47,206 nt of DNA from contig JAFLTG010000014.1 of NCBI GenBank assembly GCA_022510545.1, positions 1-47,206 on the forward strand. Direction: 5' to 3'. The first letter of the stretch is position 1. Each line of letters starts with the position of its first letter. The translations under genes were made by a program, and so were the position numbers. Source of the DNA: Lachnospiraceae bacterium. Lineage in GTDB: Bacteria; Bacillota; Clostridia; Lachnospirales; Lachnospiraceae. Below are positions 10,862-19,004 of this stretch, in pieces. The notes under the pieces were generated by a model. The model saw only the letters and a program-made list of their open reading frames with translations. It ran no database searches and had not been told where the DNA came from.

Positions 10862-10954
10862 TTTGGTGAGCCCATTCCCTTTCCAAAAATACTTTATATT
10901 CAGTATCAGTCAAAATTTATATTTTATTCAGTTTTGATATTATTCGATTTCATT

Positions 10955-12619
10955 TCACATTATGCCAATCATCCTGCCCAGCAATAACCACAGATTACTA
11001 AGGGGCAGTCTGGACAATTCAGCTTCACTTATCACACGCAGTATCATAAGAAGCAGGATATACAAAAAGGCTGCAATTACGCCACTGACCAATAGAGTCA
11101 ATATACTCCCTGCTAATGGCAGCAACAGTTTTTTAAGCAGCATTACAAGCAAGCCTGCGACACAGGCTGATAATGCCGGAAACAAAACTGAGTACAGCCA
11201 ATCCTGTCTGTACTTGAGGGTTCTTATTATGAATACAAAACACAACACTGCAAGCACACCTGTAAAGATAATCACCGAATATACTATCCCTTCAGCCCCC
11301 ATCAAACTGACTTTAAGCAGCAGGAAAAGTGCTGCTATATGAAGAACAAAAGAAATAGCAAGTGAAATCAGAAACTCTTTTACCATATGTACTTTCAACA
11401 TAATCTGCCCAAACAGATAAGCCGCAGCGTAAAAGAAAATAATAACGCTGCCCTGTCTTATAAGACTTATAACAGTTTCATTTTCCCCTATAAAGATACC
11501 GTTTACAAAAGCATCTGCCATCACTGCCATAAACACGGTTATCGGAATCGCAAATACACATAATGTTTTAACTGCATTGCCTATGCGGTCGCGCATCATA
11601 CGGTACTCTTCTTTTTCATGGGCACTTACTATTTTACCGACATAGCCATAAAGTGCCAGACATACAAGCGCTGCACATATGCCTATAAAAACTGCGGTTT
11701 TGCCATAATATGCTCCCCACAGAGCAGCCCTTGGTTCTCCGGGCACCATACGGTTAATGCAGTAATTAAAAAATCTCTGGTCAATCAACATGAAAGAATT
11801 ACATATAATAACGAGAAGTGCAAACGGAATCGAATTACTTAAGATCGATCTCATAACTTCTTCGCTGTTTTCCACTCTTCTGGTGCCATCCTGCGCAAGC
11901 TGTTTTTTCCAGGTTCCGGAATAGATGGCAAAGACAAACAGTAGATATATAAGTGTAACAAGCTCTGATATCATGATTCCAAGCATAACCCCCAATGCCG
12001 CATAAGCATAGGCAGGAGCTTCCTGTTTGAGCAAAGCGGAAACCTTAAGTCCGTAATCATACATAAGTCTTCCGCCAAAAATAGCCATGATAAACATTGC
12101 TATCTTTTCAATGTATTGTGAATGCACAACCAAGACACCAAAACCATTCCCGTTAAAATATCCTCTGAATACATTTACAAGAGCTGCAAGTATGATTGCG
12201 GGTGCAGCCGCCATAACAGCTTTTTTACTCATAGGTTCCAATATCAGGGTGTCCGATATGATGCCGGAAGCCACTACCAAAACAACTGCGGCTATCACAC
12301 TTATGAAGATAGATAACTTAAATGCCACATCAAAAATCCTTCTGGCACTCTTATACTGCTCTCTTTTTACACGATAACGGAGCATTCCCGTCAATGTCTT
12401 GGAAATACCCTGTGAAAAAAGAAGCGTTATCAATGTAAATAATTCAAATGCCGGAGCAAGTAATCCGACTCCTTCATCACCTATTATTATGCACAAAGGA
12501 ATTCTGAGTCCAAGGCTTATTATATAAGCAATAATTCCCGCATACGCAGTCATATTGTTTCTATATTCTCTCTGTGCGTTATTTTTATCGGGTGATACTT
12601 CCCTCTTTAGTATCTTCAT
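10955..12619 (-). CDS. SpoVB/MurJ-like MOP-superfamily flippase
   Basis: A 554-residue integral membrane protein with about 14 predicted TM helices. The N-terminal AYIISLGLRIPLCIIIGDEG VGLLAPAFELF and the following SQGISKTLTGMLRYR match the polysaccharide-biosynthesis/SpoVB branch of the MOP exporter superfamily, whose members flip lipid-linked oligosaccharides (in SpoVB, for spore cortex). The exact cargo cannot be told. GGAAAGG lies about nine bases before the ATG. The gene follows ybeY by only 19 bases, so it is in the same transcript as the yqfC-ybeY block. Confidence 0.9.
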   Translation of the reverse strand: MKILKREVSPDKNNAQREYRNNMTAYAGIIAYIISLGLRIPLCIIIGDEGVGLLAPAFELFTLITLLFSQGISKTLTGMLRYRVKREQYKSARRIFDVAFKLSIFISVIAAVVLVVASGIISDTLILEPMSKKAVMAAAPAIILAALVNVFRGYFNGNGFGVLVVHSQYIEKIAMFIMAIFGGRLMYDYGLKVSALLKQEAPAYAYAALGVMLGIMISELVTLIYLLFVFAIYSGTWKKQLAQDGTRRVENSEEVMRSILSNSIPFALLVIICNSFMLIDQRFFNYCINRMVPGEPRAALWGAYYGKTAVFIGICAALVCLALYGYVGKIVSAHEKEEYRMMRDRIGNAVKTLCVFAIPITVFMAVMADAFVNGIFIGENETVISLIRQGSVIIFFYAAAYLFGQIMLKVHMVKEFLISLAISFVLHIAALFLLLKVSLMGAEGIVYSVIIFTGVLAVLCFVFIIRTLKYRQDWLYSVLFPALSACVAGLLVMLLKKLLLPLAGSILTLLVSGVIAAFLYILLLMILRVISEAELSRLPLSNLWLLLGRMIGIM

Positions 12620-12638
12620 AAACGTTACCTTTCCAATT

Positions 12639-13139
12639 CTACTTACGGACTATTCCAAGCTCACTTAAAACCGCTTCCTGTTTCCGTTCCATAACTTCCG
12701 CTTCCTCATCTGTCATATGATCATATCCGCATAAATGAAGCATACTGTGAGCCACCAGAAATGCAAATTCTCTAAGCTCACTGTGTCCGTATTCCTGTGC
12801 CTGTTCTTTTACCTTATCTACTGAAATTATTATGTCACCAAGTATAAGTTCATCATTATCCAAATCAAAGCATTCCGCCTTTGATTTCTCAACCACCGAA
12901 AAATCACCGGCAGTTTCATAATCAATATTCGGAAAAGACAAAACATCCGTTTCATTGTCTATATTCCGATATTCTCTATTGTAAGTCCTTATATCCTCAT
13001 TATCTATCAGAAGAAGGTTGACAGCCGCCTCATAAGGGCAGTTCTCAAACTTAAGTACTTTGGCTGCTACTTTTTCGGCTGTCTCCTGCACCGAAAATGA
13101 AAAAGCATGATTCGTTTCATTTTCAACGTAGAAAGTCAT
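12639..13139 (-). CDS. ybeY: Endoribonuclease / rRNA maturation factor YbeY
   Basis: A metal-dependent RNase needed for 16S rRNA 3' maturation and ribosome quality control. The zinc motif H-x3-H-x5-H is seen as HSMLHLCGYDH near residues 129-139, and DNETDVLSFP is the other conserved segment. From the ATG at 13139 it has 166 residues, the normal length. This start is preferred over a GTG six codons upstream because AGGAG lies about 10 bases before it, and that GTG overlaps the Shine-Dalgarno itself. It overlaps the end of the PgpH-like gene by 17 bases, the usual gene order in Firmicutes. Confidence 0.96.
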   Translation of the reverse strand: MTFYVENETNHAFSFSVQETAEKVAAKVLKFENCPYEAAVNLLLIDNEDIRTYNREYRNIDNETDVLSFPNIDYETAGDFSVVEKSKAECFDLDNDELILGDIIISVDKVKEQAQEYGHSELREFAFLVAHSMLHLCGYDHMTDEEAEVMERKQEAVLSELGIVRK

Positions 13140-14340
13140 AGTATAATTTCTCCTCACCGAATATCTTTTTCATTTCACGTATCTGTGCTATTGATATATC
13201 GCTTTTAAATAATTCTCCTGAATTAAGCTTGTTTTCAAAGATTGTATCTATGATTTTCACATAATTTAACTCTGCCTTGGGATCTTTGGCAAAAAGTCTG
13301 GAAATTGATGAAACTATGCAATCCGCAAACAATATTACCGCTGTTTCCTTGGAAACCATATCCTCATTGGGATCGATATATTCCTTAAGCGCCCTGCGCG
13401 CATCCGGAGGTATCCGGTACTCCTTACATATCTGCTCTACATTTTCCCATGTATTTTCACCTTTCAAGATACCGATTCTGTGATAATAACCACAGGCCTT
13501 TATCGCCATTTCATTCAAGCCCAGTTTCTTAGCTATTCTGTCGCCAAGATAGGCAGTATGAATCGCATGATAGTATTCTTCCTTTGACAGTTCTTTTAAC
13601 TGCACAAGCAAAGGACATTCCGGATCATTGATCTCCATATACTGTTCATTGTATTTGTGAATCATGGTGTTGCTGAATATTTTCAGAATAATGAGCAGCA
13701 TAATGAGATTCAGCATTATATTAATTGCTATAACCGTAAACTGTGATATAAAAATTCGTTGATTTCCTGTCAAAATAGCGTTTGTACATAAACATACCAA
13801 AAGAGTTATGATCGAAATAAAAATGGGAAGTCCGACCTTAAATGATGCATTCAGTCTGCTAAACACCATTATTCCTACAAGACCGCTTATAAAATACAGA
13901 AAAAATTCCTGATATCCTCCGCCGTTTTCAAGCATCACAGATAACATCAGACATACGCTTCCCGCAACCAGCCCTGAAATATTATTGCTAAACAGGCTTA
14001 AAACCACAAATACCACCAAAAACGGCCAGCCCATAACCGGGAGCAGCGGAAACAGAAGTGACAGAATTAGTGCTGCCAGATAGAACATGATAAATTTAGA
14101 ATATTTACCTTTATTTTTATAAAAATAAAGCTCATTAATCTCACTTTCCACAAGTGCAAAGATAACTATGCCTGTCCCAAGCAGAACAATTATGGTATTG
14201 CAGATGACTTCTCCCATATTGCAGCCATGTATAAAGCTTCCCACACCGGCTATGATACCTGACACAAAAAACAGAATTACAAAGCCCATCATCCGCATTA
14301 CTTTATTTTTTGTTGTTTGTACATTGTTGTTTTCTTCCAT
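13123..14340 (-). CDS. Reduced PgpH/YqfF-like membrane protein with degenerate HD domain
   Basis: 405 residues, in the place between phoH and ybeY where Firmicutes carry PgpH (YqfF), a c-di-AMP phosphodiesterase of about 700 residues. Here about seven or eight TM helices (residues 15-225) are followed by an HD-like domain (about 255-405). The long extracellular 7TMR-HDED domain of PgpH is absent. The first metal His is present (YYHAIHTAYL, 258), but the HD dyad reads H287-R288 (GYYHRIG instead of YYHDIGK) and the later paired His residues are missing; D340 in FADCIV remains. It is therefore probably not a phosphodiesterase. It could still bind a nucleotide or act as a structural partner. Checked in the DNA: the codons are CAC AGA. 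Confidence 0.85.
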   Translation of the reverse strand: MEENNNVQTTKNKVMRMMGFVILFFVSGIIAGVGSFIHGCNMGEVICNTIIVLLGTGIVIFALVESEINELYFYKNKGKYSKFIMFYLAALILSLLFPLLPVMGWPFLVVFVVLSLFSNNISGLVAGSVCLMLSVMLENGGGYQEFFLYFISGLVGIMVFSRLNASFKVGLPIFISIITLLVCLCTNAILTGNQRIFISQFTVIAINIMLNLIMLLIILKIFSNTMIHKYNEQYMEINDPECPLLVQLKELSKEEYYHAIHTAYLGDRIAKKLGLNEMAIKACGYYHRIGILKGENTWENVEQICKEYRIPPDARRALKEYIDPNEDMVSKETAVILFADCIVSSISRLFAKDPKAELNYVKIIDTIFENKLNSGELFKSDISIAQIREMKKIFGEEKLYYDFLR

Positions 14341-14366
14341 ATTATAAATTATACCTTCCTAACAAT

Positions 14367-14390
14367 AGTGTGAGATTTTAACTTCACACT
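14367..14390 (-). other. Short stem-loop spanning the phoH stop codon
   Basis: In minus-strand RNA AGTGTGA (14390-14384, containing the phoH TGA) pairs with TCACACT (14373-14367), a 7-bp stem with a 10-base loop, no U run. It lies in the 43 bases between phoH and the PgpH-like gene. Confidence 0.6.
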
Positions 14391-15373
14391 TTCCTATGTT
14401 TTTTATCGTAGGCCTTTTCTTTTGATTCATATGTCTCATATGCTTTGACAATCTTTTGTACAAGCGGATGTCTTACAACGTCCTTGCTTGTCAGGCTGCA
14501 AAAAGCTATATCATCAATCTTGGACAATACCTTCATTGCTACATCCAACCCGGATTTTACGCCGGGTGCAAGGTCTTTTTGTGAGGCATCACCCGTAACA
14601 ACCACCTTAGAGCCAAAGCCTATTCTGGTCAGAAACATCTTCATCTGTGCAGGCGTTGTATTCTGTGCCTCATCAAGTATTATATAGGCATTGTCTAAAG
14701 TCCGTCCGCGCATATAGGCAAGGGGTGCAACCTCTATAAGTCCCTTTTCCATATTCTTTGCAAAGCTCTCGGCGCCCATTATCTGATAGAGTGCATCATA
14801 CAAAGGTCTGAGATATGGGTCAACCTTACTTTGCAAGTCTCCCGGTAAAAAGCCCAGCTTCTCTCCTGCTTCTATCGCAGGTCTTGTGAGAATGATACGG
14901 CTGACCTCATTGTTTTTGAATGCGGTAATTGCCATAGCCATTGCCAAATAGGTCTTACCGGTTCCTGCAGGTCCTATGCCGAATACTATCATATTACTCC
15001 GTATTGCATCCACATACTGTTTCTGTCCTAATGTTTTAGGTTTTATCGGTTTTCCGTTAATAGTATGACATATACAGTCTTCATCTATTGTAAGCAAAAC
15101 TTCTTCATGACTCTCTTTTCCCATTTCTATTGCATAATCAATATTCTGCTGTTGTAAAACATTCCCTCTTTTTGACAAGATAACAAGCTCCTCTACGGTT
15201 CTTGCAGCCTTCTCAACGTCTGTTTTATCACCGCTTATCTTTACTGCACCGTCTCTATTAATTATAATCACATTAAAATCTTTTTCAATCTTTTTGATAT
15301 AGGCGTCATATTCTCCAAAGAGATTCTGCATATGCTCCATTGGAACATCCATTCTGATTGTAAATTCATTCAT
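14384..15373 (-). CDS. phoH: PhoH-family ATPase
   Basis: A cytoplasmic P-loop ATPase of the PhoH/YbeZ type, usually linked with YbeY in RNA metabolism. The N-terminal 100 residues form a KH-like region (MDVPMEHMQNLFGEYDAYI). Then come Walker A GIGPAGTGKTYLAMAMA, LTRPAIEAGEKLGFLPGDL, Walker B AYIILDEAQNTTPAQMKMFL, and VVTGDASQKDL. From the ATG at 15373 it has 329 residues. A GTG eight codons upstream is possible, but the purine-rich stretch GAAGAGGCGG precedes the ATG. It overlaps the end of yqfD by eight bases. Confidence 0.96.
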   Translation of the reverse strand: MNEFTIRMDVPMEHMQNLFGEYDAYIKKIEKDFNVIIINRDGAVKISGDKTDVEKAARTVEELVILSKRGNVLQQQNIDYAIEMGKESHEEVLLTIDEDCICHTINGKPIKPKTLGQKQYVDAIRSNMIVFGIGPAGTGKTYLAMAMAITAFKNNEVSRIILTRPAIEAGEKLGFLPGDLQSKVDPYLRPLYDALYQIMGAESFAKNMEKGLIEVAPLAYMRGRTLDNAYIILDEAQNTTPAQMKMFLTRIGFGSKVVVTGDASQKDLAPGVKSGLDVAMKVLSKIDDIAFCSLTSKDVVRHPLVQKIVKAYETYESKEKAYDKKHRKV

Positions 15374-16646
15374 TCGATATTTCCGCCGCCTCTTCACTTT
15401 CTGTAACAGGTATTTGCTCTATTGTATTATTTACTTTCTTAACTGCCTCTTCAACCAACTGCATGCCGGCGTTAAGAATCCACTTATCTTTATTCTTTTT
15501 TATTGTAACATTTTTCCCAGTTATTTCTACCCCTTTTTCCTCTAAAGTCTGTAATATTTTATTCCATTCCCCATCCATTATCTCCTGCATTTCCTCTTCC
15601 GTATGGTTTTTCTCTACCAAAGTATATTCTTTGGCATATTTAGTACCATAGTACGCGGGGAGAAAAAGATGCTCCAATAGTTGAACCTGTTTCTTTTCGC
15701 CAAAGACGTCATAGGCTTCATATTTTATTCTGCCAAGAGAAAGATTCCATTCTTTATCTTTAATTCCAAGCAACAGAATTTTCTTCTCGTTTCCGGAGTA
15801 TACTTTATCCTCATAGGCTATCTTTTTCTCTACGGAAATTGATTTATCATATGTTATCATAATATCGGCATCTGCTTCATAATACTGATATCTGCGTATT
15901 GTCAAGTCATCATTATACACCGGCACGGCTCCGCTTACAAGAAGCTGTCCTTTTTCTACGGTATCACCGACAGCAACCTGCGGAACACCTTTTCTTGTAA
16001 TCATATATACTATAGTTCCATCCTTAGTCGCAACGATATCTTTTCCGGCACTTATATTATCTGAAGGCTTGGCAGAACCCTGTTCATTTCCGACACTCGT
16101 GTCATATTCCGTCATCTCATTTTCACGTATTTGTATGATCAGTGTTGTTCCGTCTACTTTTAAGGATGCCCAGGTGATTATATCATATTCCTCACGAAGA
16201 TTTCTTTCCAATTCTTCTATCAGCAGATTGGATTTTTTCATCGTTGTATGTACACCCTGACCTTTAAGATAATCCAGAAGCACATCTTCTGTAAGGGAAT
16301 AGTTTCCGTCGATTTCGATATCCCATATAAAACGGGTTGTAAGCATCCAGAATATCAGGCAGACAATCAGTCCTGCAACGAAGATTTTACGCTTTTTTAT
16401 TTTAGGCACAAAAAAAGGAAGTCCATATCTATGTAATACAGACACCCTGGTTCCGGTTTTACGAAGTAAGGACTTTAATGCAAAAAAGCCCTCAATGCTC
16501 ACTTTCATTGTATAATAATCACCATGATTTTCTATATCCCAGACCAGAATGTCATGATTTCCGCAAAGGTTTAAAAATCTTTCAGTCGAATATCCCCATA
16601 CCTTAATGGAAACATATCCTCTGATATATTGAATCCAATGAAGCAT
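15366..16646 (-). CDS. yqfD: Sporulation protein YqfD
   Basis: A membrane protein of the stage IV sporulation YqfD family, made in the mother cell in Bacillus and needed for efficient sporulation. The start MLHWIQYIRGYVSIKVWG is typical, followed by ERFLNLC, one TM helix near residues 79-100 (FVAGLIVCLIFWMLTTRFIW), IDGNYSLTEDVLLDYLKGQG, and an extracytoplasmic C-terminal part with VAVGDTVEKGQLLVSG. The ATG at 16646 (426 residues) is chosen because GAAGGG lies 10 bases before it; the reading frame is open 14 codons further up and overlaps yqfC. The C-terminus is Glu-rich. Confidence 0.94.
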   Translation of the reverse strand: MLHWIQYIRGYVSIKVWGYSTERFLNLCGNHDILVWDIENHGDYYTMKVSIEGFFALKSLLRKTGTRVSVLHRYGLPFFVPKIKKRKIFVAGLIVCLIFWMLTTRFIWDIEIDGNYSLTEDVLLDYLKGQGVHTTMKKSNLLIEELERNLREEYDIITWASLKVDGTTLIIQIRENEMTEYDTSVGNEQGSAKPSDNISAGKDIVATKDGTIVYMITRKGVPQVAVGDTVEKGQLLVSGAVPVYNDDLTIRRYQYYEADADIMITYDKSISVEKKIAYEDKVYSGNEKKILLLGIKDKEWNLSLGRIKYEAYDVFGEKKQVQLLEHLFLPAYYGTKYAKEYTLVEKNHTEEEMQEIMDGEWNKILQTLEEKGVEITGKNVTIKKNKDKWILNAGMQLVEEAVKKVNNTIEQIPVTESEEAAEISNE

Positions 16647-16669
16647 ATAAACCAGCCCTTCAAAAGTTT

Positions 16670-16957
16670 TTACAGATAACGGACACATTCAATAATACCG
16701 CTTATTTTCATATCTTCATTGGTATAATAGTCTATCGAGAGCTGCTTGCCCTGAAAAGATATCCTGCAATTCTTCCCCTGGAGTACAATTGTATCTTTGG
16801 TATACTCCAATATCCCTTTATAGTTTTCAATAAAAGCCTCTCGGTTCCCTGTTACGGAAACGATGGAAGCTCCAAGCATCGTATCCTTGGGGAGTTTTAA
16901 AGACTCTACAATTATTTCCTTTTGTCTGGATAAGGACAGTTTCGCATTTTTTCTCAT
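16670..16957 (-). CDS. yqfC: Sporulation protein YqfC
   Basis: A 95-residue YqfC-like protein, normal length, always paired with yqfD. Conserved features are the helix KEIIVESLKLPKDTMLG, VTGNREAFIENYKGILEYT and the C-terminal MKISGIIECVRYL. Oddly, no Shine-Dalgarno precedes the ATG (the 22 bases before it read TATCATCATATAGTTTAAT), and an 81-base palindrome lies directly upstream. CATATAGT at 16963-16970 fits the sigma-E -10 consensus CATAYNNT, but it is so close to the ATG that the message would be nearly leaderless. Confidence 0.9.
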   Translation of the reverse strand: MRKNAKLSLSRQKEIIVESLKLPKDTMLGASIVSVTGNREAFIENYKGILEYTKDTIVLQGKNCRISFQGKQLSIDYYTNEDMKISGIIECVRYL

Positions 16958-16962
16958 ATTAA

Positions 16963-16970
16963 ACTATATG
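16963..16970 (-). promoter_or_regulatory. Possible sigma-E-type -10 element before yqfC
   Basis: CATATAGT on the minus strand matches CATAYNNT. An AATAAG-containing segment about 14 bases further upstream is part of the palindrome arm. yqfCD are sigma-E dependent in Bacillus, so the match is plausible, but the distance to the ATG is unusually short. Confidence 0.35.
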
Positions 16971-16981
16971 ATGATAGTAAC

Positions 16982-17062
16982 GAACTTATTCAAAATAAAC
17001 AAAAACGGGGCTTCGGATGCGGTGGCAACTCACCCCTTATTTTGTTTATTTCGAATAAGTTC
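16982..17062. repeat. 81-bp palindromic element (22-bp arms, GC-rich core)
   Basis: The arms at 16982-17003 and 17041-17062 (outer ends GAACTTATTC and GAATAAGTTC) match at 21 of 22 positions; the odd position is G-U in minus-strand RNA and A-C on the plus strand. The 37-base core is GC-rich, with GGGG/CCCC closing an inner stem and an alternative GGTG/CACC pairing. In the minus-strand RNA the inner stem is followed by GTTTTTGTTT, so the core could work as an intrinsic terminator for pdp. It starts 12 bases after the pdp stop and ends 25 bases before the yqfC ATG. It may be a mobile palindromic element (MITE-like) or a terminator. Confidence 0.85.
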
Positions 17063-17073
17063 TGGTTATCGAA

Positions 17074-18378
17074 TCACGTTACAATACCTTTAATAAGTTC
17101 AGAAGGACTCACTGACTCATTTGTAATAGTATATGCGGATAAAAAACGCTGTTTTGCCGCTTCAAGCTTAGACTTGTCATTTGCATGAATAGTTGCCAGT
17201 GATTCTCCTGCCTTAACATAGTCGCCGACTTTTTTATACAGAATAAGACCTACGGATAAGTCTATCTCGCTTTCTTTAGTTTCTCTGCCGCCGCCAAGTA
17301 TAAGTGAGCAGATTCCAATTTCATCACAGATTATCCGATTTACATATCCTTCCTTTTCGGATATTATCTCTTCTACTATTGAGGCTGTCGGTAGAAGTGA
17401 GGTATCATAAACTGCAGCTGAATCGCCACCCTGAGCCTCCACAAATTCAGCAAGTTTCTTAAGTGCAGTACCGTTTTCGATTACCTTCCTAAGCATAGCC
17501 TCTGCTTCTTCTTTATCCTTGGCTTTGCCGCCGGCCACTATCATATAGGCGCCTAAAGTCAAGCATAGCTTGGTGAAGTCTTCAGGGCCTTTTCCCTGCA
17601 GGGTTTCAATGGCCTCTTTAACCTCAAGAGCATTGCCCACTGCAAAGCCAAGCGGCTGGTCCATATCCGAAACAACAGCAATTGTGTTTCTTCCTGCATG
17701 CTTTCCAAGGGCGGTCATCTCTTTGGCCAGTGCAAAAGCGTCCTCTTCTTTTTTCATAAATGCACCACTGCCGGTTTTAACATCCAGTACAATTGCGTCC
17801 GCACCGGAAGCAAGTTTTTTACTCATAATTGAGCTTGCAATCAGGGACATATTATCTACGGTTGCCGTTACGTCTCTTAACGCATAGAGTTTTTTATCGG
17901 CAGGGGCTATATCAAGGGTCTGTCCCATTATCGAAATTCCGATATTATTTACCTGAGATATGAAATGTTCTGACGTAATTCCTGTTGAAAACCCCTTGAA
18001 ACTTTCCAGTTTATCTATTGTTCCGCCTGTATGCCCAAGACCTCTGCCACTCATTTTGGCAATTTTAACACCACAGGCCGCTACCATGGGTGCAAGTGCA
18101 ATTGAAGTTTTATCTCCTACGCCTCCGGTTGAATGCTTATCCACTTTAACTCCGTCAATAGCAGACAGCTCCAGCATATCTCCGCTCTTAGCCATAGCCA
18201 TTGTGAGAGCTGCGGTCTCAGTCTCGTTCATTCCCTGGAAATACACTGCCATCATCATTGCAGACATCTGATAGTCCGGAATTCCGCCTTTGGTGTATTC
18301 CGAAATCATAAATTCAATTTCTTCATTGCTAAGCGCGGCTCCTCCACGCTTTTTCATAATAAGGTCATACATTCTCAT
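17074..18378 (-). CDS. pdp: Pyrimidine-nucleoside phosphorylase
   Basis: Phosphorolysis of uridine, thymidine and deoxyuridine to base and (deoxy)ribose-1-phosphate; salvage pathway, cytoplasm. 434 residues, normal length. Signature features: MRMYDLIMKKRGG start, VDKHSTGGVGDKTSIALAP (phosphate and sugar binding), KMSGRGLGHTGGTIDKLES (the family signature), LDVKTGSGAFMKKEEDA, and a C-terminal barrel-sandwich domain. The symbol deoA is also used for such enzymes; substrate range decides and is not visible. AAGGA lies nine bases before the ATG. It follows rlmH by 14 bases and is followed by the palindrome. Confidence 0.95.
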   Translation of the reverse strand: MRMYDLIMKKRGGAALSNEEIEFMISEYTKGGIPDYQMSAMMMAVYFQGMNETETAALTMAMAKSGDMLELSAIDGVKVDKHSTGGVGDKTSIALAPMVAACGVKIAKMSGRGLGHTGGTIDKLESFKGFSTGITSEHFISQVNNIGISIMGQTLDIAPADKKLYALRDVTATVDNMSLIASSIMSKKLASGADAIVLDVKTGSGAFMKKEEDAFALAKEMTALGKHAGRNTIAVVSDMDQPLGFAVGNALEVKEAIETLQGKGPEDFTKLCLTLGAYMIVAGGKAKDKEEAEAMLRKVIENGTALKKLAEFVEAQGGDSAAVYDTSLLPTASIVEEIISEKEGYVNRIICDEIGICSLILGGGRETKESEIDLSVGLILYKKVGDYVKAGESLATIHANDKSKLEAAKQRFLSAYTITNESVSPSELIKGIVT

Positions 18379-18392
18379 GGCATAGTTCCTTT

Positions 18393-18872
18393 CTATTTGT
18401 GGTACGGCTCACCGTTTATAATCCTGTAACTACGATATATCTGCTCAAGCAAAATTACCCGCATAAGCTGATGCGGGAAAGTCATTTTGGAGAAACTAAG
18501 ATGCATATCGGCCAGACTGCATATGTTGTTATGTAAACCAAGGGAGCCCCCTATGACAAACTGTATATGGCTTACACCCTGTATCCCCAACTTCTCAAGT
18601 TTCTGTGCAAGCCCTGTTGAATCTGTCATAACTCCGTCGATTTCCAACGTTATCAAAAAAGCGTCATCTTTTATATGCTTTAATATACGCTGTGCTTCTT
18701 TATCCTTTATCTGATTTTCTTCTGCATCCCCCGCCTTATCGGGTGTCTTCTCGTCTTCTACTTCTATAATTTCCAGCTTGCAGTAACGGCTGAGCCTTTT
18801 TAGATACTCATCTACTGCATCACGATAGTATTTTTCCTTGATTTTTCCTACAGATATAATTGTTATTTTCAT
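18393..18872 (-). CDS. rlmH: 23S rRNA (pseudouridine-1915-N3)-methyltransferase RlmH
   Basis: An SPOUT methyltransferase acting on helix 69 of 23S rRNA. 159 residues, normal length, start MKITIISVGKIKEKYYRDAV. The knot region has FVIGGSLGLHNNI, followed by LSFSKMTFPHQLMRVILLEQ and the C-terminal YRSYRIINGEPYHK, all conserved. The start codon lies inside a tandem repeat (18856-18914) and no Shine-Dalgarno is visible near it; the closest AGG is about 27 bases upstream. Confidence 0.96.
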   Translation of the reverse strand: MKITIISVGKIKEKYYRDAVDEYLKRLSRYCKLEIIEVEDEKTPDKAGDAEENQIKDKEAQRILKHIKDDAFLITLEIDGVMTDSTGLAQKLEKLGIQGVSHIQFVIGGSLGLHNNICSLADMHLSFSKMTFPHQLMRVILLEQIYRSYRIINGEPYHK

Positions 18873-18914
18873 ACTGAAATAATTGTTATTTTGTACCTAA
18901 ATAATTGTTATTTT
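18856..18914. repeat. Tandem repeat over the rlmH start
   Basis: ATAATTGTTATTTT occurs at 18856-18869, 18879-18892 and 18901-18914 (periods 23 and 22), with a degenerate fourth copy starting near 18922. The first copy is the first codons of rlmH; the others lie upstream and look like duplications of the gene's own start. The spacers differ (CATACTGAA, GTACCTAA, AATACTTAA). Confidence 0.85.
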
Positions 18915-19004
18915 AATACTTAAATAATTCCGAGAAATATAATAATATAATTATATATATTATAATTGATATAATATACTGTTTCAAGCATCTTCTATCA
19001 ATCC

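Noticed and set aside
16982..17062. Integron attC site
   Set aside because: The outer ends do not have the RYYYAAC and GTTRRRY boxes and no integrase is near.
18856..18930. CRISPR array
   Set aside because: The repeat is 14 bases with 8-9 base spacers and overlaps the rlmH start; no cas genes are present.
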